A stretch of 36,546 bases of DNA from Oscillospiraceae bacterium (GTDB lineage: Bacteria; Bacillota; Clostridia; Oscillospirales; Acutalibacteraceae), in contig CADBBT010000030.1 in NCBI GenBank assembly GCA_902792985.1, positions 1 to 36,546 of the forward strand. The letters run 5' to 3'. The notes beneath the pieces are model-generated. The model saw nothing but the letters and a program-made list of their open reading frames with translations. It was not told the DNA's origin and searched no databases. A program made the position numbers and the translations under genes. Below are positions 21,687 through 28,698 of the stretch, one piece after another. Each line of letters opens with the position of its first letter. Within the stretch, counting starts at the first letter, position 1.

Positions 21687-24311
21687 ATGAGGAAAGCAAA
21701 ACAAATCTTATCCATCTTGCTGGCGGTGTTGATGATAGCGCTGTCGGTGCCGCTGGCAGTTGCGGAAGGGGAGCCTTGTGCGCACGAGAATATGCGCCAT
21801 TATAATGAAGGTTATTACGGTAATGACGGTTATCTGAGCGTTGAGTTTTGGTACTGCTCTCGTTGTGACAAGTATTATTTGGACGAACTTGGAACAAAGG
21901 AAGTGGATTGGAAAGATGTTTTTACAATTCCCTGTCCGCATGAAAACATGGAACATTATTTAGAAGGACAGAGGAGTGATTCTGACTATCCCGGATATCT
22001 AAACAGGGAATATTGGGTGTGCTATCGTTGTAATAGCTATTATGGCGATCAAGATGGCACCCAAATGCTGGCAGAGAATGAAATCTTCATTATTCCTTGT
22101 TTGCACAAGAATTGTATGCATTATCCGGAAGGCTCGGTAGGTAGAGAGGGTTATCTTAATATAGAAGTTTGGGAATGCCAAGAGTGTGGACTTCTTTTTT
22201 CTGACGAAGCTAAAACACATGAAATAACGTCGGCTGAGGAGATTTTCCTTATTCCCTGTTCGCACAGCAGACTGGAACACCATGCGCAGGGTTCCGATTG
22301 TCGAGACGATAAACTGAACATTGAATACTGGTATTGCGGACAGTGTGAACAGTGTTTTTCTGATGCAGCGGCAGAGCACACGATTGACCCCTCAACGATT
22401 TTCGTTCTTACCTGCACGCATACGAACATGATTTATCATGAAGAAGGCACAGAGTGTAGGAACGGCAATTTCAATAATACAGCTTATTGGTCCTGTGAAA
22501 ACTGTCATAAGAATTTTGCTGTGCAAAATGTAACAGATTCAACAACGGAAATGTCGGATAGTGACATTTTCACGATCCCCTGCACGCACAAAAATGTCCA
22601 TTATTCTGAAGGGGAAAAACCGAGCTGCGGTAAAAATGGCAGTATTGCACACTGGCACTGCTCAGATTGCTACAAAAATTTTTCTGATCAAAAAGGTGAA
22701 AATGAACTAACGTATGATGAGCTTTACAGCGTTGTTCCGGACTATGCGGAACACGATTTCTTGTATGATCTCAGTTTTGAAGAAAAAGATGATCAGTATT
22801 GGCTTTCTTTGGGCTTGGCAAAGTTATCTTTAGATCTTGAGCAATATGAGCAGGAACAACTCTTTGATTTGGATTCGATGCTTTTTGACGCTCAGCACGG
22901 TAAGATTACAAAAACTTATACTTATTCCTATTATACCCTCACTTATACATGGCAATTCAAGTATTGTGCACATTGTGGCGCCGTATGTGAGGGGTACGCA
23001 ACTGTAACAGACAGCCGTGGAAATATCATAGATGAAGCTGAAATATCTAATTCTATCTATCTTTCGGAGGAGGTCTATCTGCATCAACCCGGCCCCGTTG
23101 AAAACGACCTTGTGGGACTTACCGAGATACCGACCTCTGCCGAGGGTTTAGCTTACGGCGAAGAATATTTCGACCGAGCCGCATTTGCGCAGGATTATGT
23201 TTCCATGAGTGAAGGAAGTATGACTGAAGAAAGTAGTATGGTAGAATTCTACGCAAATTGGCTCAGAGATTATATTTCTGCGGCTAGATTCTTTTTTAAC
23301 GATGAAAGAAGCAGGTTTAAAATACTTTTCGACGATTTGTATATTCTCGATTCGGATACATTAGAGGGCAACGAAGGAGAAGTTATAGAAGATCCAGTAG
23401 CATACGTTTCCTCGTATATCAAGGTCAATACCAACACTGATATCTGCACACACGTTTGGAACGATGGCGTAGTAACCACACCGGCGAGTTGTAACGAACC
23501 CGGCGTGAAAACTTTCACTTGCACAAATTGCGGAAATACCAAGACGGAAACGATTCCCGCTACCGGCGTTCATATTTGGAATGACGGCGTAGTGACGCAG
23601 GCTCCAAACTGTGGCAGAGCAGGCGTGAAAACATTTACCTGCACTGTTTGCGGTAAGACTAGGACGGAATCTATTCCTACCGTAGGACAGCATATTTGGG
23701 ATGACGGCAGAGTTACGAAACTTGCAACATTCACAGAAACCGGCATTTGCACCTATACTTGTACCGTCTGCAAATACAGACGTACAGAGACAATTCCTAA
23801 GCTGGTGCCGCAAACGGTTCTTGAAGATCTCAACCAAAAACAATCTTTGCAAGACACCGCCGACAATGGAGCCGTTTATTTTGACCAGAGTGCAAATCTG
23901 CCGGCAGATACGGTCTTTGACTTCAATGTACTTGAAAAAACCGATTGGTATGAAACTTTTGAACTCAAATTGACCTCCGGCGGTGAAGAGGTTGAGCCGG
24001 AAACTCCTGTTTGGGTGAAAATTCCCGTTCCGGCAGGCTGGTCGCCGATCGGTATCACCGTCTGGCACGGCTGGGAACAACTACCCTCCTTTGTTGAAAA
24101 CGGCTATATCTATTTCTATACCAGCCATTTCAGCGAATTCCAATTCAAATATCAAGAGCAGACTAACGACGACAATCCGACTGCACCGACAGCACCGGAC
24201 ACAGATGCCGATCTTTGCAAATGGTGCGGAAAAGTACACGAAGGTTTCTTCCAGAAAATCATTGCCTTCTTCCACAACATTCTCGCTATGATTTTGGGCG
24301 CACGCTATTGA
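21687..24311 (+). CDS. Large secreted protein with two families of Cys-rich repeats
   Basis: 874 residues. Signal peptide MRKAKQILSILLAVLMIALS with cleavage near AVAEG. Then six repeats of about 52 residues, each starting PC-x-H-x-N-x2-HY-x-EG and containing W-x-C-x2-C and a DxFxIP end (residues about 28-345); Cys/His spacing suggests one zinc site per repeat. A non-repeated middle follows, then three repeats of about 42 residues (H-x-W-x-DG-x-V ... G-x-(K/C)-T-(F/Y)-TC-x2-C, about 590-710). Next is a beta-rich domain (VWVKIPVPAGWSPIG) and finally CKWCGKVHEGFFQKIIAFFHNI, a tail seen in many clostridial secreted proteins. ATG 21687 follows TTGGAGG. Base composition is clearly AT-richer than the neighbours, hinting at recent acquisition. 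Function unknown; a surface adhesin or binding protein is a guess. Confidence 0.8.
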   Translation: MRKAKQILSILLAVLMIALSVPLAVAEGEPCAHENMRHYNEGYYGNDGYLSVEFWYCSRCDKYYLDELGTKEVDWKDVFTIPCPHENMEHYLEGQRSDSDYPGYLNREYWVCYRCNSYYGDQDGTQMLAENEIFIIPCLHKNCMHYPEGSVGREGYLNIEVWECQECGLLFSDEAKTHEITSAEEIFLIPCSHSRLEHHAQGSDCRDDKLNIEYWYCGQCEQCFSDAAAEHTIDPSTIFVLTCTHTNMIYHEEGTECRNGNFNNTAYWSCENCHKNFAVQNVTDSTTEMSDSDIFTIPCTHKNVHYSEGEKPSCGKNGSIAHWHCSDCYKNFSDQKGENELTYDELYSVVPDYAEHDFLYDLSFEEKDDQYWLSLGLAKLSLDLEQYEQEQLFDLDSMLFDAQHGKITKTYTYSYYTLTYTWQFKYCAHCGAVCEGYATVTDSRGNIIDEAEISNSIYLSEEVYLHQPGPVENDLVGLTEIPTSAEGLAYGEEYFDRAAFAQDYVSMSEGSMTEESSMVEFYANWLRDYISAARFFFNDERSRFKILFDDLYILDSDTLEGNEGEVIEDPVAYVSSYIKVNTNTDICTHVWNDGVVTTPASCNEPGVKTFTCTNCGNTKTETIPATGVHIWNDGVVTQAPNCGRAGVKTFTCTVCGKTRTESIPTVGQHIWDDGRVTKLATFTETGICTYTCTVCKYRRTETIPKLVPQTVLEDLNQKQSLQDTADNGAVYFDQSANLPADTVFDFNVLEKTDWYETFELKLTSGGEEVEPETPVWVKIPVPAGWSPIGITVWHGWEQLPSFVENGYIYFYTSHFSEFQFKYQEQTNDDNPTAPTAPDTDADLCKWCGKVHEGFFQKIIAFFHNILAMILGARY

Positions 24312-24328
24312 TCTTGTAAAAAATACGC

Positions 24329-24357
24329 AGCCCCGCCGGTTCACATCCGGCGGGGCT
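24329..24357. terminator. Terminator between the secreted protein gene and glmS
   Basis: AGCCCCGCCGG (24329-24339) pairs exactly with CCGGCGGGGCT (24347-24357). On the minus strand TATTTTTTAC follows a few bases later, so it best serves glmS. Confidence 0.75.
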
Positions 24358-24365
24358 AAACTTAT

Positions 24366-24400
24366 AGCTAACGGCTAACAGCTAACAGCTGACGGCTGTG
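24366..24400 (-). repeat. Tandem heptamer array after glmS (TAG in most units)
   Basis: Five 7-base units on the plus strand: AGCTAAC, GGCTAAC, AGCTAAC, AGCTGAC, GGCTGTG. In the sense of glmS they read GTTAGCT/GTTAGCC, the same core as the arrays after nadE and rmlB. Confidence 0.75.
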
Positions 24401-24408
24401 AGCGCAGC

Positions 24409-26241
24409 TCATTCCACCGTCACCGATTTCGCCAAATTGCGCGGCTTGTCGATGTCGCAGCCGCGGCTTTTGGCGGTGTAATAGCCGAGCAGCTGCATCG
24501 GCAGCACTTCGAGCGAAACGGAAAACAGTGGATTGACATCGGGCAGGATCACCCTGTAATCGACCTCGCCCAGCGCGTCGGTCTGCGCGTTTGCTGCAAC
24601 GGCAAGCACACGCGCGCCGCGGGCCTTGACCTCTTTGATGTTGCTGAGCGTTTTCGGAAACACCGCGCTGCACGCGCAAAGAGCCACAACGAGCGTGCCT
24701 TTTTCGATCAGTGAGATCGTGCCGTGTTTGAGCTCGCCGGCGGCGTAGGCTTCGGAGTGGATGTAGCTGATCTCCTTGAGCTTCAGCGATGCCTCCATCG
24801 CGCAGGCATAATCGAGGTTGCGGCCGATGAAGTAGGCGTGCTCAAGCGGAATGAACATCTGCGAGAGCGCTTGCATCTGTGCGTTGCAGGCGTTCAGCGT
24901 TTCACCGATCAGTTCGGGCAGTGCAAGCAGGTCGCGCACATAGGAAGCAAACGCGTCTCCGGTCAAAAGGCCTTTTTTCTGCGCGAGGTAACCTGCCAGC
25001 AGATAGAACACGCTGACTTGTGCGGCATAGGCTTTGGTGGTCGCAACGGCGATCTCGGGACCCGCATGGGTATAGATGACACTGCCGCCCTCGTTGGCGA
25101 TCGACGAGGAAACAACGTTGACAATGCACAGCGTTTTTGCGCCCTGTTCGTTTGCAAGACGCAGCGCTGCGAGCGTGTCGGCGGTTTCGCCGCTCTGACT
25201 GATGAGGATGACGAGCGTGTGTGCATCGAGCACCGGGTCACGGTAGCGAAATTCTGAGGCGATGTCGATCTCCACGGGCAGCCGCGCCATTTTTTCGATC
25301 ACATATTTTCCCACTGCGCCGGCGTGATACGCTGAGCCGCAGGCGACGATCGTGATGCGCTGCAATGCGCGCACCTCACTGTCGGTCAAATGAAAATCTT
25401 CAAACGCAATCTCGCCGTTTTTGGTGATGCGGCTGCGGATGGTGTCGCCGACTGCCTTGGGCTGCTCCATGATCTCCTTGAGCATGAAATGGTCATATCC
25501 GTCCTTTTGCGCGGCGGAGACGTCCACATCCAGATGGCGGCTCTGCTTTTGCACCGGCGCGCCGGTTTTGTCAAAAAAGGTCATGCCCTGCGCCGTGACG
25601 AGAACGGTCTCGTTGCCGTCAAGGTAAAAGAAGTCGTTTGTGTGCCGCAGCAGCGCGGAGATGTCCGAGGCGATTAAGCATCCCTCTTCGGTTTTGCCGA
25701 GCACAAGCGGGCTGCCCCAGCGGGTGCAGACGATCTGTTCGGGAAAATCGCGGCAAAGGATGCAAAGGGCATAGGCGCCCTCAAGCATGGCGGTCGTTTT
25801 GCGCACAGTGGACACAAAGTCGCCGTCAAAGTTTTTTTCAAGCAAATGCGCAATGACCTCGGTGTCCGTTTCCGAACGGAATGTGACGCCCTGCGCCTGC
25901 AGTTCGGCTTTGAGCGTGAGATAGTTTTCGATCACGCCGTTGTGTACCACGCAGAACAGCCCGCTTTGGCTCTCGTGCGGATGAGCGTTGCTGTCGCTGG
26001 GTTTTCCGTGCGTGGCCCAGCGCGTGTGACCGATGCCGATGTGTGCGGGGCTTTGACGCTCCGACGCGATCAGCGCTTCCAGGCTGCTGACACGGCCCTT
26101 GGTTTTCAAAATGCGAAGACTGCCGTTTTCGACCGTGGCGATTCCGGCGGAGTCATAACCGCGGTATTCCAGTTTTTCGAGCCCCTCCAGCAGATAGGGG
26201 ACGGCTCTGTTTTTGCCGATGTAGCCGACGATTCCACACAT
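24409..26241 (-). CDS. glmS: Glutamine-fructose-6-phosphate aminotransferase (isomerizing)
   Basis: Makes glucosamine-6-phosphate from fructose-6-phosphate and glutamine, the entry to peptidoglycan amino sugars. N-terminal glutaminase domain starts MCGIVGYIG with the Cys nucleophile at residue 2 and contains LEKLEYRGYDSAGIA, GHTRWATHGKPSDSNAHPH and HNGVIENY. Two SIS sugar-isomerase domains follow (ACGSAYHAG near residue 302, SQSGETADTLAAL near 350, SEAYAAGELKHGTISLI near 490) and the C-terminus DKPRNLAKSVTVE is diagnostic. Length is 610, normal. GAAGGAG precedes ATG 26241. It is monocistronic on the minus strand. I looked for the glmS ribozyme in its leader and did not find one. Confidence 0.98.
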   Translation of the reverse strand: MCGIVGYIGKNRAVPYLLEGLEKLEYRGYDSAGIATVENGSLRILKTKGRVSSLEALIASERQSPAHIGIGHTRWATHGKPSDSNAHPHESQSGLFCVVHNGVIENYLTLKAELQAQGVTFRSETDTEVIAHLLEKNFDGDFVSTVRKTTAMLEGAYALCILCRDFPEQIVCTRWGSPLVLGKTEEGCLIASDISALLRHTNDFFYLDGNETVLVTAQGMTFFDKTGAPVQKQSRHLDVDVSAAQKDGYDHFMLKEIMEQPKAVGDTIRSRITKNGEIAFEDFHLTDSEVRALQRITIVACGSAYHAGAVGKYVIEKMARLPVEIDIASEFRYRDPVLDAHTLVILISQSGETADTLAALRLANEQGAKTLCIVNVVSSSIANEGGSVIYTHAGPEIAVATTKAYAAQVSVFYLLAGYLAQKKGLLTGDAFASYVRDLLALPELIGETLNACNAQMQALSQMFIPLEHAYFIGRNLDYACAMEASLKLKEISYIHSEAYAAGELKHGTISLIEKGTLVVALCACSAVFPKTLSNIKEVKARGARVLAVAANAQTDALGEVDYRVILPDVNPLFSVSLEVLPMQLLGYYTAKSRGCDIDKPRNLAKSVTVE

Positions 26242-26296
26242 AGTGTTTTCTCCTTCTTTTCAGATCTGATAGTTTATCGTATGCCGGTTCGCCTTG

Positions 26297-26302
26297 ATTA
26301 TA
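26297..26302 (-). promoter_or_regulatory. Probable -10 of the glmS promoter
   Basis: Perfect TATAAT on the minus strand 56 bases before the glmS start. A matching -35 is not obvious. The remaining gap 26242-26875 contains repeat copy C and no convincing gene. Confidence 0.45.
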
Positions 26303-26620
26303 ACCACTTTGCTTTAAGGAACTTTAAAAACGCGCCCGTGTTTTGTGCAGGGGTGCGGTCATTCTATTTACAGCGTCTTCAAATAAGCGGGGAGCGGAAG
26401 GACCAACGGTCACGTGTGATAGTTTTAGAGAAAGCAACAAATTTTTTCAATCATAATTACGGCTTAAAGTATTGATAGCTTACGGATATAGATATGCCGT
26501 GATGAAGTTTGTGAATGACAAGATACACGGTCATCCGTAATTGTTGCCGTGGGGTCGGCGCGTTTGGGATGGACACGCTATATTCCCTTTTTTCTTTTTG
26601 CTTTGCGAGTTCGGCAGCAG

Positions 26621-26769
26621 CAGGCGGCGGGGCCGTGCGCATCAGGCGCACGGCGCACAGGGGCGCGAAGCATACTTTCGATGTTTTGATGCGTGGCCGG
26701 CCGCGCCCCGTGCGTAAAAACGCGCAAAGCGCGTTTGCCCCGCCGCCTGCACACCGCTGCGCGGTGTGC
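26621..26769 (+). repeat. Multi-hairpin repeat element, diverged copy C
   Basis: Outer stem CAGGCGGCGGGGC (26621-26633) with GCCCCGCCGCCTG (26737-26749), 13 perfect pairs. Inside: CGTGCGC (26634-26640) with 26646-26652; a longer arm GGGGCGCG (26660-26667) with CGCGCCCC (26702-26709), extended by GCAC/GTGC; and AAACGCGC (26718-26725) with 26729-26736. Trailing hairpin GCACACCGC (26749-26757) with 26761-26769. A leading H1 is not evident. Purine-rich arm first, as in A, B and D. Unlike those it lies between divergent genes (glmS and ydcF-like). Confidence 0.7.
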
Positions 26770-26814
26770 GCCGCATTTTCTGTGACTTCTTTTCAACTTT
26801 CGACAAAAAACAGT

Positions 26815-26842
26815 TTCATTTATAGTTGTTTTATGCTATACT
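26815..26842 (+). promoter_or_regulatory. Promoter of the ydcF-like operon
   Basis: TTTCAT (26815-26820), 16 bases, then TATACT (26837-26842) with a TGC extension, 33 bases before the start. Confidence 0.5.
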
Positions 26843-26875
26843 GAATATAATTAGAGCTAAAAGGGGGCGAAGACG

Positions 26876-27454
26876 ATGAAACCGATGCGTTTGTGCGCCG
26901 CGCTTGCCGCGTGCGGCGCCGCGTTTGCCGCTTTGGAAGCAAAGGCGAGCAAGGGCAGCTTTTCCGGTGACGCGGATGTTCTGCTGGTGCTCGGCTGCAG
27001 AGTGCGCGGTGAAGAAGCCGAGGACATGCTGAAAATGCGCGCCGAAGCCGCCGCCGATGTGCTGTTGGCACATCCGAAAATGGTTTGCATCGCGTGCGGC
27101 GGTATTGTGCATCCCGACCAGACCAAGAGTGAAGCGCAGGCCATTCGGGAGATCCTGCTGTCCCACGGGGTGGAGGAACCGCGCGTTTTGCTTGAAGATC
27201 AGTCAAAAACGACGCTTGAAAACTTTTTGAATGCCAAAAAGATCGTCGCGTCTTTGCCGCTGGAGGCGCCGAGGGTCGCGTTTTTGAGCAGCGAGTTTCA
27301 TCTTTTACGGGCAGCACAGCTTGCAAAGCTTGCACATCTTTCGTGCGAAGCGGTTCCCGCGCCGTCACCGCAGGCGAAAAAAGCAAAGAACTATTTGCGC
27401 GAAGCAGTGGTGTTTCCGCTGCTGCTGACGGAATTACATAAAAGGAAGGGTTAA
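26876..27454 (+). CDS. YdcF/SanA-family (DUF218) protein
   Basis: 192 residues. After a short Ala-rich N-terminus, possibly a weak leader (LCAALAACGAAFAALEA), the DUF218 core begins with ADVLLVLGCRVRGEEAEDMLKMRAEAA (about residues 33-60), continues with VCIACGGIVHPDQTKSEAQAIREILLSHGV and ends with LLEDQSKTTLENFLNAKKIV and VAFLSSEFHLLRAAQLA, all classic for YdcF/SanA proteins. These are DUF218 alpha/beta proteins linked in other bacteria to envelope integrity and polysaccharide export; the exact reaction is unknown. AAAGGGGG precedes ATG 26876. Two bases separate it from the SecB-like gene, so they form an operon. Confidence 0.88.
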   Translation: MKPMRLCAALAACGAAFAALEAKASKGSFSGDADVLLVLGCRVRGEEAEDMLKMRAEAAADVLLAHPKMVCIACGGIVHPDQTKSEAQAIREILLSHGVEEPRVLLEDQSKTTLENFLNAKKIVASLPLEAPRVAFLSSEFHLLRAAQLAKLAHLSCEAVPAPSPQAKKAKNYLREAVVFPLLLTELHKRKG

Positions 27455-27456
27455 AA

Positions 27457-27885
27457 ATGACAACCGTACAGATGAAGGCCTATAAGGTCAAGGAGATCGT
27501 TTTTCATAACAATATCCAGGGCAAGCAGCAGCTCAGTCTCAGCAACAAAGTTTCGCACAACGTCAAATACAGTCCGAACGGGACGTGCGAAGGCGTGCTG
27601 ACTGTGGAGATGTTCGACAAAGAAAAGCCGGATGTGCTGAACATCAAAGTGACGGTAAGCGGCGTGTTTCAGATCTTGAAACAGACCGAAAAGGAGTTTT
27701 TGCATGTGGATACGTTCAAAGAGCTGTTCCCGTTTGCGAAAGCGACTGTTTCCACTGTTTCCGCCGGCGCGGGCATCCCGCCGATCATTGTCCCGAACGT
27801 GGACATCGAGAACCAGGAGATCTATCGCTTTGATATGGGCGCAGGCCGCCGCGCGATGCAGGAAGGCGAGGAGGAAGAGGTATGA
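27457..27885 (+). CDS. SecB-like chaperone family protein
   Basis: 142 residues, resembling the SecB fold rather than a standard SecB. VKEIVFHNNIQGKQQLSLSNKVSHNVKY and LTVEMFDKEKPDVLNIKVTVSGVFQIL correspond to the paired beta strands, and FKELFPFAKATVSTVSAGAGIPPIIVPNVDIE matches the 'LFPyaR..is.lt..g.fP.l.lppvnF' helix-strand signature near the C-terminus. Such homologues occur in Firmicutes, sometimes tied to toxin-antitoxin systems; no toxin is seen here. AAAGGAAGGG precedes ATG 27457. It overlaps the DUF1292 gene by four bases, so the two are coupled. Client binding and Sec targeting are inferences. Confidence 0.7.
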   Translation: MTTVQMKAYKVKEIVFHNNIQGKQQLSLSNKVSHNVKYSPNGTCEGVLTVEMFDKEKPDVLNIKVTVSGVFQILKQTEKEFLHVDTFKELFPFAKATVSTVSAGAGIPPIIVPNVDIENQEIYRFDMGAGRRAMQEGEEEEV

Positions 27886-28169
27886 GCGATCTGCTGAACC
27901 AGCTTGACGATGAGCAGGAGGTCGCGCTTGTTACGCTGACCGATACCGACGGAGAAACGGGCACGTTCGAGTTTCTCGATCTTGTGTTTCTCGGTGACAG
28001 GGAATATGCGGTGCTCTCACCCGAAGGCAGCGACGGCGACGTGGTGATCTATTATGTCCGGCCGAGTGCGCACGGTGAGGAATATGTGCTTGTGACGGAT
28101 GAAACGCTGCAGTGGCGCGTGTTTGAAATTTTCCGTATGCAGCACGAGGATGAGTTTGATTTTTCCTGA
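27882..28169 (+). CDS. DUF1292 family protein (YrzB-like)
   Basis: 95 acidic residues. The pattern VTLTDTDGETGTFEFLDLVFLGDREYAVLSPEGSDGDVVIYYV, then ETLQWRVFEIFRM and an acidic end, is the DUF1292 layout found in nearly all Firmicutes, usually near alaS-ruvX genes; here it sits behind the SecB-like gene instead. Function is not established. ATG 27882 overlaps the previous stop (ATGA). A new promoter for divIVA follows 15 bases after its stop, so it ends the ydcF operon. Confidence 0.85.
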   Translation: MSDLLNQLDDEQEVALVTLTDTDGETGTFEFLDLVFLGDREYAVLSPEGSDGDVVIYYVRPSAHGEEYVLVTDETLQWRVFEIFRMQHEDEFDFS

Positions 28170-28184
28170 GAACGCTTAAAACAC

Positions 28185-28213
28185 TTGCATTTTGCGGGGA
28201 AATAGGATATAAT
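28185..28213 (+). promoter_or_regulatory. Promoter of the divIVA-like operon
   Basis: TTGCAT (28185-28190), 17 bases, perfect TATAAT (28208-28213), 42 bases before the start. Confidence 0.75.
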
Positions 28214-28254
28214 AACAAGGACTATTTCTATCCGAAGAAAAAGGAGAGATGACA

Positions 28255-28683
28255 ATGGCAAACCTGAACTTTACACGCGAAGAAAACGGCTACGCGACCG
28301 ATGAGGTCGACAAGTATATTGAACTGCTGCAGCAGGAATATCAGAACGCGGTCGCCTGGGGCGAAGAGAACGAAGCAAAGCTCAATGAAATGCAGCAGAG
28401 CATGAAGGAGCTGGGGCTTTATTTCACGCTGGACGCCGACAATCAGGACGAGGTGATCCGCCGCGTGTTTGATCAGCTTACCGATACGGTGAACAATACG
28501 CGTGCCGCCGCGGAGCAGACCGCAAACGACATTTTGGCAAAGGCAAACGAAAAAAGCAACGCCATTGTGCGCCAGGCGATGGAAAATTCCGTGGAGCTGC
28601 GGACCGAAAACACAACCATCATGCAGAATCTCAAGAGCATCAAGGACATGATCGAAGTTGTGCTTGAAAAAGGAATCCAGTAA
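28255..28683 (+). CDS. DivIVA-domain cell division/polarity protein
   Basis: 142 residues. The N-terminal NFTREENGYATDEVDKYIELLQQEY matches the DivIVA 'F.r...GY...eVD.fi..l' membrane-binding segment; the rest is a predicted coiled coil (ENEAKLNEMQQSMKELGL and NTRAAAEQTANDILAKANEKSNAIVRQAMEN). In other Firmicutes such proteins mark septa and poles by sensing negative curvature. ATG 28255 is favoured over ATG 28249 because AAGGAGAG directly abuts the first. It is followed 15 bases later by the long acidic repeat protein, whose role might therefore be in division or the envelope. Confidence 0.85.
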   Translation: MANLNFTREENGYATDEVDKYIELLQQEYQNAVAWGEENEAKLNEMQQSMKELGLYFTLDADNQDEVIRRVFDQLTDTVNNTRAAAEQTANDILAKANEKSNAIVRQAMENSVELRTENTTIMQNLKSIKDMIEVVLEKGIQ

Positions 28684-28698
28684 GAGGGTGTGATTTGA

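Noticed and set aside
26242-26500. glmS ribozyme upstream of glmS
   Set aside because: No match to the conserved ribozyme core or its cleavage-site region in the minus-strand leader; only a promoter -10 and a short leader are visible.
26515-26844. 109-codon frame across repeat copy C
   Set aside because: Product is low complexity, runs through the hairpin element and has no ribosome binding site.
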